Source: JBOFEH01 sp051650265 (GTDB lineage Bacteria; Bacillota; Clostridia; Lachnospirales; Cellulosilyticaceae). Taken from it: 10,794 nucleotides of DNA. Positions 1 through 6,365 of the stretch are shown one piece after another. Below the pieces are notes generated by a model. The model saw only the letters and a list, made by a program, of their open reading frames with translations. It did no database searches and was not told where the DNA came from. Every line of letters begins with the position of its first letter. The stretch's first letter is position 1. The stretch spans positions 1 to 10,794 of the forward strand of contig JBOFIR010000260.1 of the NCBI GenBank assembly GCA_051650265.1, in the 5' to 3' direction. The position numbers and the translations under genes are program-made.

Positions 1-44
1 TTAAGTTCTGGTTGGTATTTAATCACTTTTAATGTAGGCATCAT
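1..44 (-). CDS. N-terminal fragment of an unidentified protein (runs off left edge)
   Basis: Only the first 14 codons are visible, reading MMPTLKVIKYQPEL, and the frame is open to the window edge. The start is supported by a GAGG-type ribosome binding site a few bases upstream on the minus strand (in the complement of 50-57). There are two consecutive ATG codons (42-44 and 39-41), and either could be used. A terminator at 167-200 separates it from the lipoprotein gene upstream, so it probably has its own promoter in 62-166, although I see no convincing one. The fragment is too short to assign a family. Confidence 0.5.
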   Translation of the reverse strand, partial: MMPTLKVIKYQPEL

Positions 45-166
45 CTATTCCTCACTCATCTCATTTTTATTTTGGGAAGCCCCTTATTTGAACTTCTACA
101 AGATAAATGCAGTGAGAAAGACAAATCCCCCCTACAAAATTAAAATATTTATTTCTAAAAATAATG

Positions 167-200
167 AAACCTCCCTGGGCTAAACTTCCCAAAGAGGTTT
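167..200 (-). terminator. Intrinsic terminator of the DUF4358 lipoprotein gene
   Basis: Inverted repeat AAACCTC (167-173) and GAGGTTT (194-200), with an inner TGGG/CCCA pairing (176-179 with 188-191) around an 8-base loop. Read on the minus strand it lies 14 bases past the lipoprotein stop and is followed by a T-rich stretch (CATTATTTTTAG). The U-tract is not immediate, so efficiency may be moderate. Confidence 0.6.
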
Positions 201-214
201 CTGTGATTTATGAA

Positions 215-712
215 TTATTTTACTGCATCTTCAAAGAGTTTGATAGCATCTGCAGATACTTCATCATTGAGGATGAAAAGTGCTACATAGTTACCTTCTA
301 CCATGATTTCTGCTTTTTCAGCTGCATCTTTTTCATCTGGATAGAATGCATTACCGATTTTATCTTGTAGAAGCTGCTCCATGTTTGCTTTGACTGCATC
401 TAATTGACCATCTTTCGCTTGTGCAATGATTGCAAGTCCTGGTCCTGGTGAGATCCCTGTCTCTGCAATGCCATAGTTCTCTACAATCTCAGTATCGATA
501 TGGTACACATCTTTTGCCACTGTTTCGTCAATTTCCATTGGCATACGCACTGCACCAAGTTCTACGATCTGATCAACGATTTCATTTGCAGGAGTCTTTA
601 CAGTCTGCTCTTGGTTTGTCCCATTTGTACCACTTGCATCTCCTGTAGAACAACCTACAAGTGCGCCCATTGAAAGTGTTAATGCGAGTAAAATAACTGA
701 TAATTTTTTCAT
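215..712 (-). CDS. DUF4358 family lipoprotein
   Basis: A 165-residue exported lipoprotein of unknown function. Seen: a short basic start (MKK), a hydrophobic stretch at residues 4-19, and a lipobox LVGC with the lipidated cysteine at residue 21. A low-complexity Ser/Gly/Thr/Asn/Gln linker follows to about residue 38. The body (about 40-165) has the pattern I associate with DUF4358, a clostridial lipoprotein family: a conserved YGI-type segment (EIVENYGIAE), an alanine-rich 'AIIAQAKDGQLDAVKANMEQLLQDK' helix (seen around residues 94-118) and a final 'VEGNYVALFILND' strand. The start at 712 is backed by GGAGAAA 7-13 bases upstream. The product should sit on the outer face of the membrane. It is a single-gene unit ending in the hairpin at 167-200. 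The family assignment rests on recognition without a search, and the role is unknown. Confidence 0.8.
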   Translation of the reverse strand: MKKLSVILLALTLSMGALVGCSTGDASGTNGTNQEQTVKTPANEIVDQIVELGAVRMPMEIDETVAKDVYHIDTEIVENYGIAETGISPGPGLAIIAQAKDGQLDAVKANMEQLLQDKIGNAFYPDEKDAAEKAEIMVEGNYVALFILNDEVSADAIKLFEDAVK

Positions 713-763
713 ATTCTTTCTCCATTCTCATGTGTTTTTTTATTTAGATGCATTTTTTACTTA

Positions 764-778
764 AAAAGTTCCACTTTT
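764..778. repeat. Short perfect inverted repeat upstream of the lipoprotein gene
   Basis: AAAAGT (764-769), spacer TCC, ACTTTT (773-778). It lies 52 bases upstream of the lipoprotein start, in the intergenic region shared with the divergent gene at 910. It could be an operator or chance in AT-rich DNA. I see no convincing sigma-A promoter for the lipoprotein gene to anchor it to. Confidence 0.3.
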
Positions 779-846
779 GGCACATGGTAAATAATGTATC
801 TTATTAATAAGAGTTTTGCCTATTCCGTTTATAATTAACTAAATTT

Positions 847-876
847 TTGTTATTTTTACTAATTTTGTGCTATAAT
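847..876 (+). promoter_or_regulatory. Extended -10 sigma-A promoter for the 149-aa membrane protein gene
   Basis: -35-like TTGTTA (847-852), 18-bp spacer, then TGC followed by a perfect TATAAT (871-876). This gives a TGn extended -10 element and a start of transcription near 883, 27 bases before the ATG at 910. The -10 is a full consensus match, so this is the most convincing promoter in the window. Confidence 0.75.
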
Positions 877-909
877 TACCTTATATTATTTAATTTAAGG
901 GGGAGTATT

Positions 910-1359
910 ATGTTTTCACACACAAGCAAACTTTCAAAAGAAAAATGTTTAAAGAAGATCACTGACGGGGCTCAAGACCCAACTTCAAACACACACACAG
1001 CCATCTTAGGGGAGACGACTGGTGAGGATAGCTTTTCTCTCGAACTTTCTAAGACCACACTTTCAACAGATATCGTCCGCAAATTCCACGGTACTGTAAC
1101 CACTACAACGGACGGGACACTCATCGAAGGTTCATTCAAACACGCCTCTAAGACCTATCTTACATGGGGCATCCTAATCATCATCAGCCTCTTCTCAGTC
1201 ATTCTTTCTACTGTTAATCCAAACTTTATCACAGGCTTCTACTTGCCACCTAGTATTTGCCGCGTCATCTTGGTCTTCTTAATCTTCATGGTTTGCCTCT
1301 ACTCTTATACAGGCAGACACCAAGAACAAAAACTTATCGCATTCTTAACTGAGCTTTAA
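910..1359 (+). CDS. Conserved-looking two-helix membrane protein of unknown function
   Basis: A 149-residue protein. I chose the ATG at 910 because AGGGGGAG lies 5 bases upstream and the promoter ends at 876. The open frame continues back to a TTG at 847, but that codon is inside the promoter. Residues 1-80 are predicted cytosolic or soluble and contain a beta-rich segment 'FHGTVTTTTDGTLIEGSF' (59-76). Two hydrophobic helices follow (about 83-102 and 115-133), joined by a short loop with PNF and LPP, then a short polar tail. The segment near 59-76 (F-G-x-V, G-T-x-I-x-G-x-F) recalls a class of small Firmicute membrane proteins, but I cannot name a family. It is a monocistronic unit with its own promoter and terminator. 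Membrane location is likely and the role is unknown. Confidence 0.75.
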   Translation: MFSHTSKLSKEKCLKKITDGAQDPTSNTHTAILGETTGEDSFSLELSKTTLSTDIVRKFHGTVTTTTDGTLIEGSFKHASKTYLTWGILIIISLFSVILSTVNPNFITGFYLPPSICRVILVFLIFMVCLYSYTGRHQEQKLIAFLTEL

Positions 1360-1367
1360 TACATATA

Positions 1368-1405
1368 AAAGGCAATCATCATTAGTTGGTGATTGCCTTT
1401 TTCTT
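1368..1405 (+). terminator. Intrinsic terminator after the 149-aa membrane protein gene
   Basis: A perfect 11-bp stem, AAAGGCAATCA (1368-1378) with TGATTGCCTTT (1390-1400), an 11-base loop and a T-rich tail through 1405. It starts 9 bases past the stop codon. Confidence 0.9.
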
Positions 1406-1431
1406 TAAATTTTAAAATATTATAAAATATA

Positions 1432-1460
1432 TTGTTTACTTTGTTTTATTATGTTAAAAT
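1432..1460 (+). promoter_or_regulatory. Extended -10 promoter for the alcohol dehydrogenase gene
   Basis: TTGTTT (1432-1437), 17-bp spacer, TAAAAT (1455-1460, five of six to consensus) preceded by TGT (1452-1454), an extended -10 element. Predicted transcription start near 1467. The ribosome binding site AGGGGG is at 1485-1490, 8 bases before the ATG. The weak -35 is offset by the TGn element. Confidence 0.6.
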
Positions 1461-1498
1461 TTTATCATAATAAAAATTAATCTTAGGGGGTTTATTCA

Positions 1499-2674
1499 AT
1501 GGCACGTTTTACATTACCACGTGATTTATATTATGGAAAAGATGCATTAGCCGTTCTCAAGACAATCAAAGGAAAGAAAGCTATCGTTGTCGTGGGTGGG
1601 GGATCCATGAAACGCTTTGGTTTCTTAGATAAAGTAACAAACTATCTTGCTGAAGCAGGGATCGAAGTGCAATTATTTGAAAATGTAGAGCCAGATCCAT
1701 CTGTAGAAACAGTGATGGCAGGCGCTCAGGCTATGAGAGATTTTGAGCCTGACTGGATCGTATCTATTGGTGGCGGTTCACCGATCGATGCTGCCAAAGC
1801 TATGTGGATCTTCTATGAATATCCTGAACTGACTTTTGAAGAAGCTATCGTTCCATTCTCTCTTCCAGCTCTTAGACAAAAAGCACAGTTTATCGCTATT
1901 CCATCAACTTCAGGTACTGCTACAGAAGTCACTGCATTCTCTGTTATCACAGACTATGCAAAGGGAATCAAATACCCTCTTGCTGACTTTAATATCACAG
2001 CAGACATTGCTATTGTAGATCCTGAACTTGCTGAGACAATGCCTCAAACACTCACTGCTCATACAGGTATGGATGCTCTCACACATGCTATTGAAGCTTA
2101 TGTATCTTCTTGTCATTCACCATTCACAGATCCACTTGCACTCCAAGCTATTGCTATGACTTTTGATGAACTCATTACTTCTTATGAAGGCGATATGGCT
2201 TCTAGAGAGCAAATGCACTATGCACAATGCCTTGCTGGTATGGCATTCTCCAATGCACTTCTTGGCATCGTACATTCTATGGCACACAAGACAGGTGCTG
2301 CCTTTAGCACAGGCCATATTCCACACGGCTGCGCGAATGCCATCTACCTTCCTTACGTGATCCAATACAATGCAAAAGCAGATCCAACACGTTATGCTGC
2401 TATCGCACGTCATATCGGACTTGAAGGCGATAGTGATGAAGCACTTGTAGAAGCACTTTGCTCAAAAATCAATGATTATAATACTCAGCTTAATATTCCA
2501 CATACACTTGAGGCCTTCGGTATCATAGAAGAAGAATTCTTAGCCAAACTTCCAGAAATCGCAGAAAATGCAGTAGGTGATGCTTGTACAGGGTCTAACC
2601 CAAGAAGCATCTCACCTGATCAAATGGTAGAACTCTTCAAATGCTGCTACTATGGTCATGCTGTGAATTTCTAA
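1499..2674 (+). CDS. Iron-containing alcohol dehydrogenase (group III)
   Basis: A 391-residue cytosolic oxidoreductase of the Fe-ADH family, typical full length (380-400). It should interconvert primary alcohols and aldehydes with NAD(P)H, for example in ethanol or butanol formation during fermentation. Seen: an N-terminal nucleotide-binding region with VVVGGGSMKRFG (31-41) and GGGSPIDAAKA (91-101), then PSTSGTATEVT (135-145). The metal site is conserved: GMDALTHAIEA supplies D192 and H196, and VHSMAHKTG with IPHGCANA supplies H259 and H276, by alignment from memory to E. coli FucO; H263 matches the extra conserved histidine. The loop between H263 and H276 is three residues longer than in FucO (an STGH insertion), a form I associate with clostridial and Thermoanaerobacter enzymes. 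Lys38 after GGGS, rather than an acidic residue nearby, hints at NADPH, which is inference. It has its own promoter and terminator, so the substrate cannot be read from neighbours. Confidence 0.95.
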   Translation: MARFTLPRDLYYGKDALAVLKTIKGKKAIVVVGGGSMKRFGFLDKVTNYLAEAGIEVQLFENVEPDPSVETVMAGAQAMRDFEPDWIVSIGGGSPIDAAKAMWIFYEYPELTFEEAIVPFSLPALRQKAQFIAIPSTSGTATEVTAFSVITDYAKGIKYPLADFNITADIAIVDPELAETMPQTLTAHTGMDALTHAIEAYVSSCHSPFTDPLALQAIAMTFDELITSYEGDMASREQMHYAQCLAGMAFSNALLGIVHSMAHKTGAAFSTGHIPHGCANAIYLPYVIQYNAKADPTRYAAIARHIGLEGDSDEALVEALCSKINDYNTQLNIPHTLEAFGIIEEEFLAKLPEIAENAVGDACTGSNPRSISPDQMVELFKCCYYGHAVNF

Positions 2675-2683
2675 ATCAAAAAG

Positions 2684-2717
2684 AAAAAGATCACCTACGC
2701 ATAGAGGTGATCTTTTT
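2684..2717. terminator. Bidirectional intrinsic terminator between convergent genes
   Basis: A perfect 13-bp stem, AAAAAGATCACCT (2684-2696) with AGGTGATCTTTTT (2705-2717), around the 8-base loop ACGCATAG. The A-run on one side and T-run on the other serve both strands. It sits 10 bases after the dehydrogenase stop on the plus strand and 2 bases after the stop of the leftward gene at 2720. Confidence 0.92.
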
Positions 2718-2719
2718 GT

Positions 2720-3193
2720 TTAACCAATAGTATCTGCTACTGTACCAAGTATATTAATAATGAATTGATTGATCTGAAGCTGGGTAGAAAAATAGCTATA
2801 TTGATCTTTTTGCTCCTCTGCCTCCAAGTAATCAATCAAATTATCTCCCATATCCTGTAAATAAAGACCTGTTGCAATCAGTGTTGTAATATTTCTGCGT
2901 TCTATTTTGTCTGTTACATTGGCTTGCTTCGCTCTGAGCTCATTTCTTATAGGTTCAATCTGCTTTAAATAAACCCTAACCTGTTCTACATTTCCCCTAT
3001 TCGATTTGCCATTAAAATGATTATAATACCCTTGTTCTACAATACCCATGAACTGATTTCTAATATTATTGATCTGCTTGATTTCTGTAGTGATGTCTAC
3101 TGATGTTTTTGCGTATAACCCCACTGTACCTATACCCATGCAAACAAACAGCATTATCAAAATCAGCCCTTTTTTGAAAGATAACCGTTTCAT
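2720..3193 (-). CDS. Small exported or membrane-anchored helical protein, unknown function
   Basis: A 157-residue protein. The open frame extends 18 codons further upstream, but the ATG at 3193 has a textbook AAGGAGG 5 bases before it, so I start there. Residues 1-8 are basic (MKRLSFKK), 9-26 are hydrophobic, and LYA (26-28) offers a signal peptidase I site before K29. It may be secreted or remain anchored. There is no lipobox, as Cys18 follows Val. The rest looks mostly alpha-helical and charged, with heptad-like stretches (about 30-50 and 70-100) and no cysteines. I recognise no domain. It is divergent from the metallophosphoesterase gene and ends at the shared bidirectional terminator. Its function is unknown, and co-regulation with the phosphoesterase is possible because the PhoP-like box lies between the two. 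Confidence 0.7.
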   Translation of the reverse strand: MKRLSFKKGLILIMLFVCMGIGTVGLYAKTSVDITTEIKQINNIRNQFMGIVEQGYYNHFNGKSNRGNVEQVRVYLKQIEPIRNELRAKQANVTDKIERRNITTLIATGLYLQDMGDNLIDYLEAEEQKDQYSYFSTQLQINQFIINILGTVADTIG

Positions 3194-3218
3194 AATATCC
3201 TCCTTACGATCAAGTATA

Positions 3219-3247
3219 TCTATATTTTTTATTTTATGATGCGTCAT
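3219..3247 (-). promoter_or_regulatory. Possible promoter of the 157-aa exported protein gene
   Basis: On the minus strand: ATGACG (complement of 3242-3247), 17-bp spacer, TATAGA (complement of 3219-3224), 25 bases upstream of the ATG at 3193. Each hexamer matches consensus at four of six positions with ideal spacing. This is suggestive only in AT-rich DNA. Confidence 0.35.
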
Positions 3248-3307
3248 TTCTAGATTACTTATACCTTTACCCTTAGTTTTGGTATTTCATAATCTCTATT
3301 TTTTTAC

Positions 3308-3357
3308 TTTACATACTTTTAGAGTAGATTTAACATACTCTTAATTCATTTCCAACA
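3308..3357 (+). promoter_or_regulatory. PhoP-box-like array of five hexamers at 11-bp period
   Basis: Hexamers TTTACA (3308), TTAGAG (3319), TTAACA (3330), TTAATT (3341) and CCAACA (3352) start exactly 11 bp apart, each separated by 5 bp. Bacillus PhoP is known to bind direct repeats of TT(A/C/T)A(C/T)A with about 5-bp spacers in front of phosphate-starvation genes. Two of the five are full matches (3308, 3330) and the others are degenerate. The array lies 72-121 bases upstream of the metallophosphoesterase ATG. Possible -10 elements downstream are TATCCT (3367-3372) or TGATAAAAT (3389-3397), and neither has a good -35. That is the usual look of an activator-dependent promoter. Confidence 0.55.
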
Positions 3358-3388
3358 TAGACCGTCTATCCTAATAATTATTGAACAC

Positions 3389-3397
3389 TGATAAAAT
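3389..3397 (+). promoter_or_regulatory. Candidate extended -10 of the metallophosphoesterase gene
   Basis: TGA followed by TAAAAT (3392-3397, five of six to consensus), giving a transcription start near 3404, 25 bases before the ATG at 3429. No -35 is visible 17 bp upstream, which fits activation from the hexamer array at 3308-3357. The alternative -10 TATCCT at 3367-3372 would put the array at about -22 to -71, closer to the usual PhoP position. Confidence 0.4.
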
Positions 3398-3428
3398 ACT
3401 TTAAATAGAGATTACTTGGAGGTTACAT

Positions 3429-5324
3429 ATGAAAAAACGCTTTTTACACGCCCTATTAGCAGGTGCATTAGCAATAGGTTGTATGGCACCATCTGTTGGC
3501 GCCCTTCCTGTACAAGATGACTTTGAAGTCTATGCCGATTGGAAATTCGATGAGGGAAGCATCAAAAGCGGGAGTATTAAAGACAAAAACCTGATCTTCA
3601 AAGATCATAGTGGTAATAAAAACGAACTCAGAATGAATACTTATGGCGACGCCAAAGACTATAGCCAATACGTATCTTTTAGCAAAGAGACTATGGATAA
3701 GAGTACCAAAGGAAGCTTAGTCTTTACTGGTGATAGCAAAAATAAAATCGGTGCAGACTTTATCACAGTAGACAATGCCCCAATCAACAAAGAAACCTTC
3801 GAAGACGGTTACACTATCGAGTTCTTGTACAAACTGCCTACGACATGGACAGTTGCAGACTCTTGGATGGGACTACTCTCAAGACAAGGCAGTGCAAAGA
3901 GCATGGATGAACCAGAGCTTGGTACCATGAGCGTTGCGGTTTCTAACTGCAAGGAGATCCAGTTCAATACAGCCAACAAAGCGGATAATCACACGATGGA
4001 TTCAGCTTGGTCTGTGTCTATGGACAAAGGTGGGGTATGGTACCACATCGCCATCACATCAGATAATGAAACGATCAGAACTTATGTGAATGGTGCTGAA
4101 GCCTTTAGAGACTATGTAAGTGATGATATGGTTGGCCTATATGCTGACCCACAAGATGGCCGCTTTAGAGTGGGTTCTTCTTACTGGGATGACCTGAGCA
4201 AATTTGCTGTTGGGAACTTCCAACGTATCCGTATCAGCGAAGGTGCACTAGACCGTTCTGAGTGGCTCCTCTCAACTCCTGAAGACTTCGCAGGCGACTA
4301 CGGTACAAACGATTACTTCAAGATGAAAAACGATGCAAACTACAGTATGGTATTCTTACCAGATACACAAAACACCATCAAGTTCCGTCCAAGCATTATC
4401 GAAGATTCAATGAACTGGCTTGTACAAAACCAAGACTACATGAACCTCTCTAGTGTGGCTCATCTTGGTGATATCGTCCAAGATCCTGTTGCTATCGACC
4501 AATGGGACAACACACTTCTTTTCAATATTCTCTCTGACAATGGTGTCAAACTCCTGATGCAACCAGGTAACCATGATGACCCCGCACTCTTTGACAAATA
4601 CTTTGGCAACGCAAGTCAATACGGCAAAGTATCTCAAGACTATGTCACAAGAAATGCACCATCAGGTAGAAGTGCTTACATGATTCACGATGGTGGAAGC
4701 TACAAGTACATGACACTCAGTGTAGATATCCATAGCTTAGATCAAGATCTTCCCTGGGTAGATCAGGTACTTAGCACCACGAATATGCCTACAATCATCA
4801 CAAGTCATGATATCCAAAACTGCTCAGATACAGCGCCAAGTGCAATCAAACTCAGCAAACGCGGTACCCAGATCTGGGAGACAGTAAAGAAACACAACCA
4901 AGTCTTCATGATGGTAGGTGGTCACTCTCACGGTGCTGGTGAGGAAATCCTCATCAATGATGCAGGTAACCAAGTATGGTCTGTACTTGCAGACTACCAA
5001 TTCGCTTACAATGGCGGTAACGCACTCTACAAATTCGCTGAATTTGATGAGCTTAATAATAAAATCTACATGTCTACTTTCTCACCTTATGTAGCGACAC
5101 TTAAAGAAGATGAAAAATCATTCTTTGACGTGAACTATCTCACAGGAGATGGCAACTACTTCGAATACAACATCAACTTCAAGGAAAGATTTAAGGGCAT
5201 GGAAAAATCAGATTGGTACACTAAAACACTTGGCAAGTTCCAAGACATGCTTCAAAAGAAAGACGTAGAAGACTTTTCTCTCGAACTCATGGATACATTC
5301 ATGATGCTCAGCCAATCTCGATAG
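3429..5324 (+). CDS. Secreted LamG-like plus calcineurin-like metallophosphoesterase
   Basis: A 631-residue exported protein that should hydrolyse phosphate esters outside the membrane. Seen: a signal peptide (MKKRF, hydrophobic 8-17) with a likely cleavage after VGA (25). LAIGC (14-18) is a weak alternative lipobox, so it could be a lipoprotein. Residues about 35-275 form a concanavalin/LamG-type domain, from ADWKFDEG through VWYHIAIT and TYVNGAEAF to FQRIRISEGALD. Residues about 305-560 are the phosphoesterase domain with all five metal motifs: FLPDTQ (309-314), HLGDIVQD (345-352), PGNHDD (379-384), TSHD (458-461) and GGHSHG (497-502). The first motif is D-T-Q in place of D-x-H, as in related LamG-phosphoesterases. 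The C-terminal ~70 residues lack an obvious domain, and there is no sortase signal or C-terminal anchor. The start has TTGGAGG 6 bases upstream. The upstream PhoP-like array suggests phosphate-starvation control. Substrate is unknown; a nucleotide, phosphodiester or teichoic-acid target is possible. Confidence 0.9.
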   Translation: MKKRFLHALLAGALAIGCMAPSVGALPVQDDFEVYADWKFDEGSIKSGSIKDKNLIFKDHSGNKNELRMNTYGDAKDYSQYVSFSKETMDKSTKGSLVFTGDSKNKIGADFITVDNAPINKETFEDGYTIEFLYKLPTTWTVADSWMGLLSRQGSAKSMDEPELGTMSVAVSNCKEIQFNTANKADNHTMDSAWSVSMDKGGVWYHIAITSDNETIRTYVNGAEAFRDYVSDDMVGLYADPQDGRFRVGSSYWDDLSKFAVGNFQRIRISEGALDRSEWLLSTPEDFAGDYGTNDYFKMKNDANYSMVFLPDTQNTIKFRPSIIEDSMNWLVQNQDYMNLSSVAHLGDIVQDPVAIDQWDNTLLFNILSDNGVKLLMQPGNHDDPALFDKYFGNASQYGKVSQDYVTRNAPSGRSAYMIHDGGSYKYMTLSVDIHSLDQDLPWVDQVLSTTNMPTIITSHDIQNCSDTAPSAIKLSKRGTQIWETVKKHNQVFMMVGGHSHGAGEEILINDAGNQVWSVLADYQFAYNGGNALYKFAEFDELNNKIYMSTFSPYVATLKEDEKSFFDVNYLTGDGNYFEYNINFKERFKGMEKSDWYTKTLGKFQDMLQKKDVEDFSLELMDTFMMLSQSR

Positions 5325-5332
5325 GCTTTTTC

Positions 5333-5370
5333 AAGCGACAGCCTCTGACCTTCATCAGAGACTGTCGCTT
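5333..5370. terminator. Long hairpin between convergent phosphoesterase and kinase genes
   Basis: AAGCGACAG (5333-5341) pairs with CTGTCGCTT (5362-5370), and CTCTGA (5343-5348) pairs with TCAGAG (5355-5360), with one mismatch and a 6-base loop (5349-5354). It lies 8 bases past the phosphoesterase stop and overlaps the last codons of the kinase gene. The plus-strand tail (GTCATTTTGG) is a weak T-tract and the minus-strand tail has none, so it is likely a plus-strand terminator or a transcript-end stabilising structure. Confidence 0.6.
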
Positions 5371-6365
5371 GTCATTTTGGGAAAGATGAGCGTTACCTGG
5401 GTTCCCTCATCCACTTTAGAAGTAATAGTGATCCCTAACCCTAACTTGACACAGAGCTTTTTGCAGAGATAGAGTCCCATACCCGTACTTCTGCCAAAAC
5501 GTCTGCCATTTTCCCCTGTAAAACCTTTTTCAAATACCCGATTAATATCCTTTTCAGATATGCCAATTCCCTGATCTGCTATGGTAATTAGGATCGCATG
5601 CTCTTTTTCCTGGGAAAAGATATGAATTTCCCCATCACTTCCTACAGAATATTTGATGGCGTTCCCTAGAATCTGGTTGAGGATAAACTTTAGCCATTTG
5701 CTATCCGTATAGACGGTATACTCTAGGTTTTCTAAGTTGAGCTTGATCTTCTTAGACACAAAATCTCTATGATTTCTCCTGATCACTTCGTAGAGGCTGT
5801 CTTTTAGATCCGTCTCTTTGATGATGTAGTCTTTGCTCACATCCTCACTTCTTGCATAATAGAGTACCTGCTCTACAAAGTTTGCTATACGTTCTACTTG
5901 AGGTTCTATTTTATGTGTCACTTCATGGTCATAGTTTTCAACTACCAATTTGATTGAAGCTATAGGCGTCTTGATCTCATGAACCCATGTCTCAATATAC
6001 TCTCTATACGACTCTTGCTGATCTCTATACGCATTGATATGTTCATGCATTGCACGCCCTACCCGCTTCAACACATCATTTAATAGCTTCCCATGGATCC
6101 ACTCCGTCTCTTCTATAAGCTCAGGCAGCAAATACTGCTGATCTAGCCCTTCTAAGATCTCTTCTATTCCATCATAATACTTCTTGCTCCTTAGTAGCTC
6201 CACGAGCATATAGGTTAGAAGTGGGACAAACCAGCTCAACAGTATACAAAAGACGATGATCCACTCAGCCCCTACATAGAGTGTCACACCACCTACTATG
6301 CAAAATAAGATTAAGTTAATCACAATAAAGTGAAGCTGACTTCCGAGATAATCTCTTATCCTCAT
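5355..6365 (-). CDS. bceS: BceS-type intramembrane-sensing histidine kinase
   Basis: A 336-residue membrane sensor kinase, usual length for the BceS group (about 330-350). Two N-terminal helices (about 11-31 and 35-54) are joined by only a few residues, so there is no extracellular sensor domain. This is the hallmark of kinases that take their signal from a partner ABC transporter. The H-box WVHEIKTPIAS carries the phosphorylated H129. The ATPase domain shows the N-box NQILGNAIKYS (230-240), DQGIGIS (264-270), the F-box FEKGFTG (278-284) and the G2 box GMGLYL (295-300). It phosphorylates the response regulator encoded immediately upstream. The ATG overlaps the regulator stop as ATGA (6362-6365), so the two are translationally coupled. 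The symbol names the family; the exact orthologue and peptide specificity are not determined. Confidence 0.93.
   Translation of the reverse strand: MRIRDYLGSQLHFIVINLILFCIVGGVTLYVGAEWIIVFCILLSWFVPLLTYMLVELLRSKKYYDGIEEILEGLDQQYLLPELIEETEWIHGKLLNDVLKRVGRAMHEHINAYRDQQESYREYIETWVHEIKTPIASIKLVVENYDHEVTHKIEPQVERIANFVEQVLYYARSEDVSKDYIIKETDLKDSLYEVIRRNHRDFVSKKIKLNLENLEYTVYTDSKWLKFILNQILGNAIKYSVGSDGEIHIFSQEKEHAILITIADQGIGISEKDINRVFEKGFTGENGRRFGRSTGMGLYLCKKLCVKLGLGITITSKVDEGTQVTLIFPKMTSDSL

Noticed and set aside
847..909. Upstream extension of the 149-aa membrane protein by 21 residues, starting at TTG 847
   Set aside because: The extra codons overlap the -35, the perfect extended -10 and the ribosome binding site, and the ATG at 910 has an ideal AGGGGGAG 5 bases upstream.
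2117..2413. 98-codon open frame on the minus strand inside the alcohol dehydrogenase gene
   Set aside because: It lies wholly within a clear Fe-ADH coding sequence, is rich in Cys, His and Ser as expected of an antisense frame, and has no start signals.
3194..3247. 18-residue N-terminal extension of the 157-aa exported protein
   Set aside because: It would bury the signal sequence behind a polar stretch and ignores the textbook AAGGAGG in front of the internal ATG at 3193. The extension also covers the candidate promoter.
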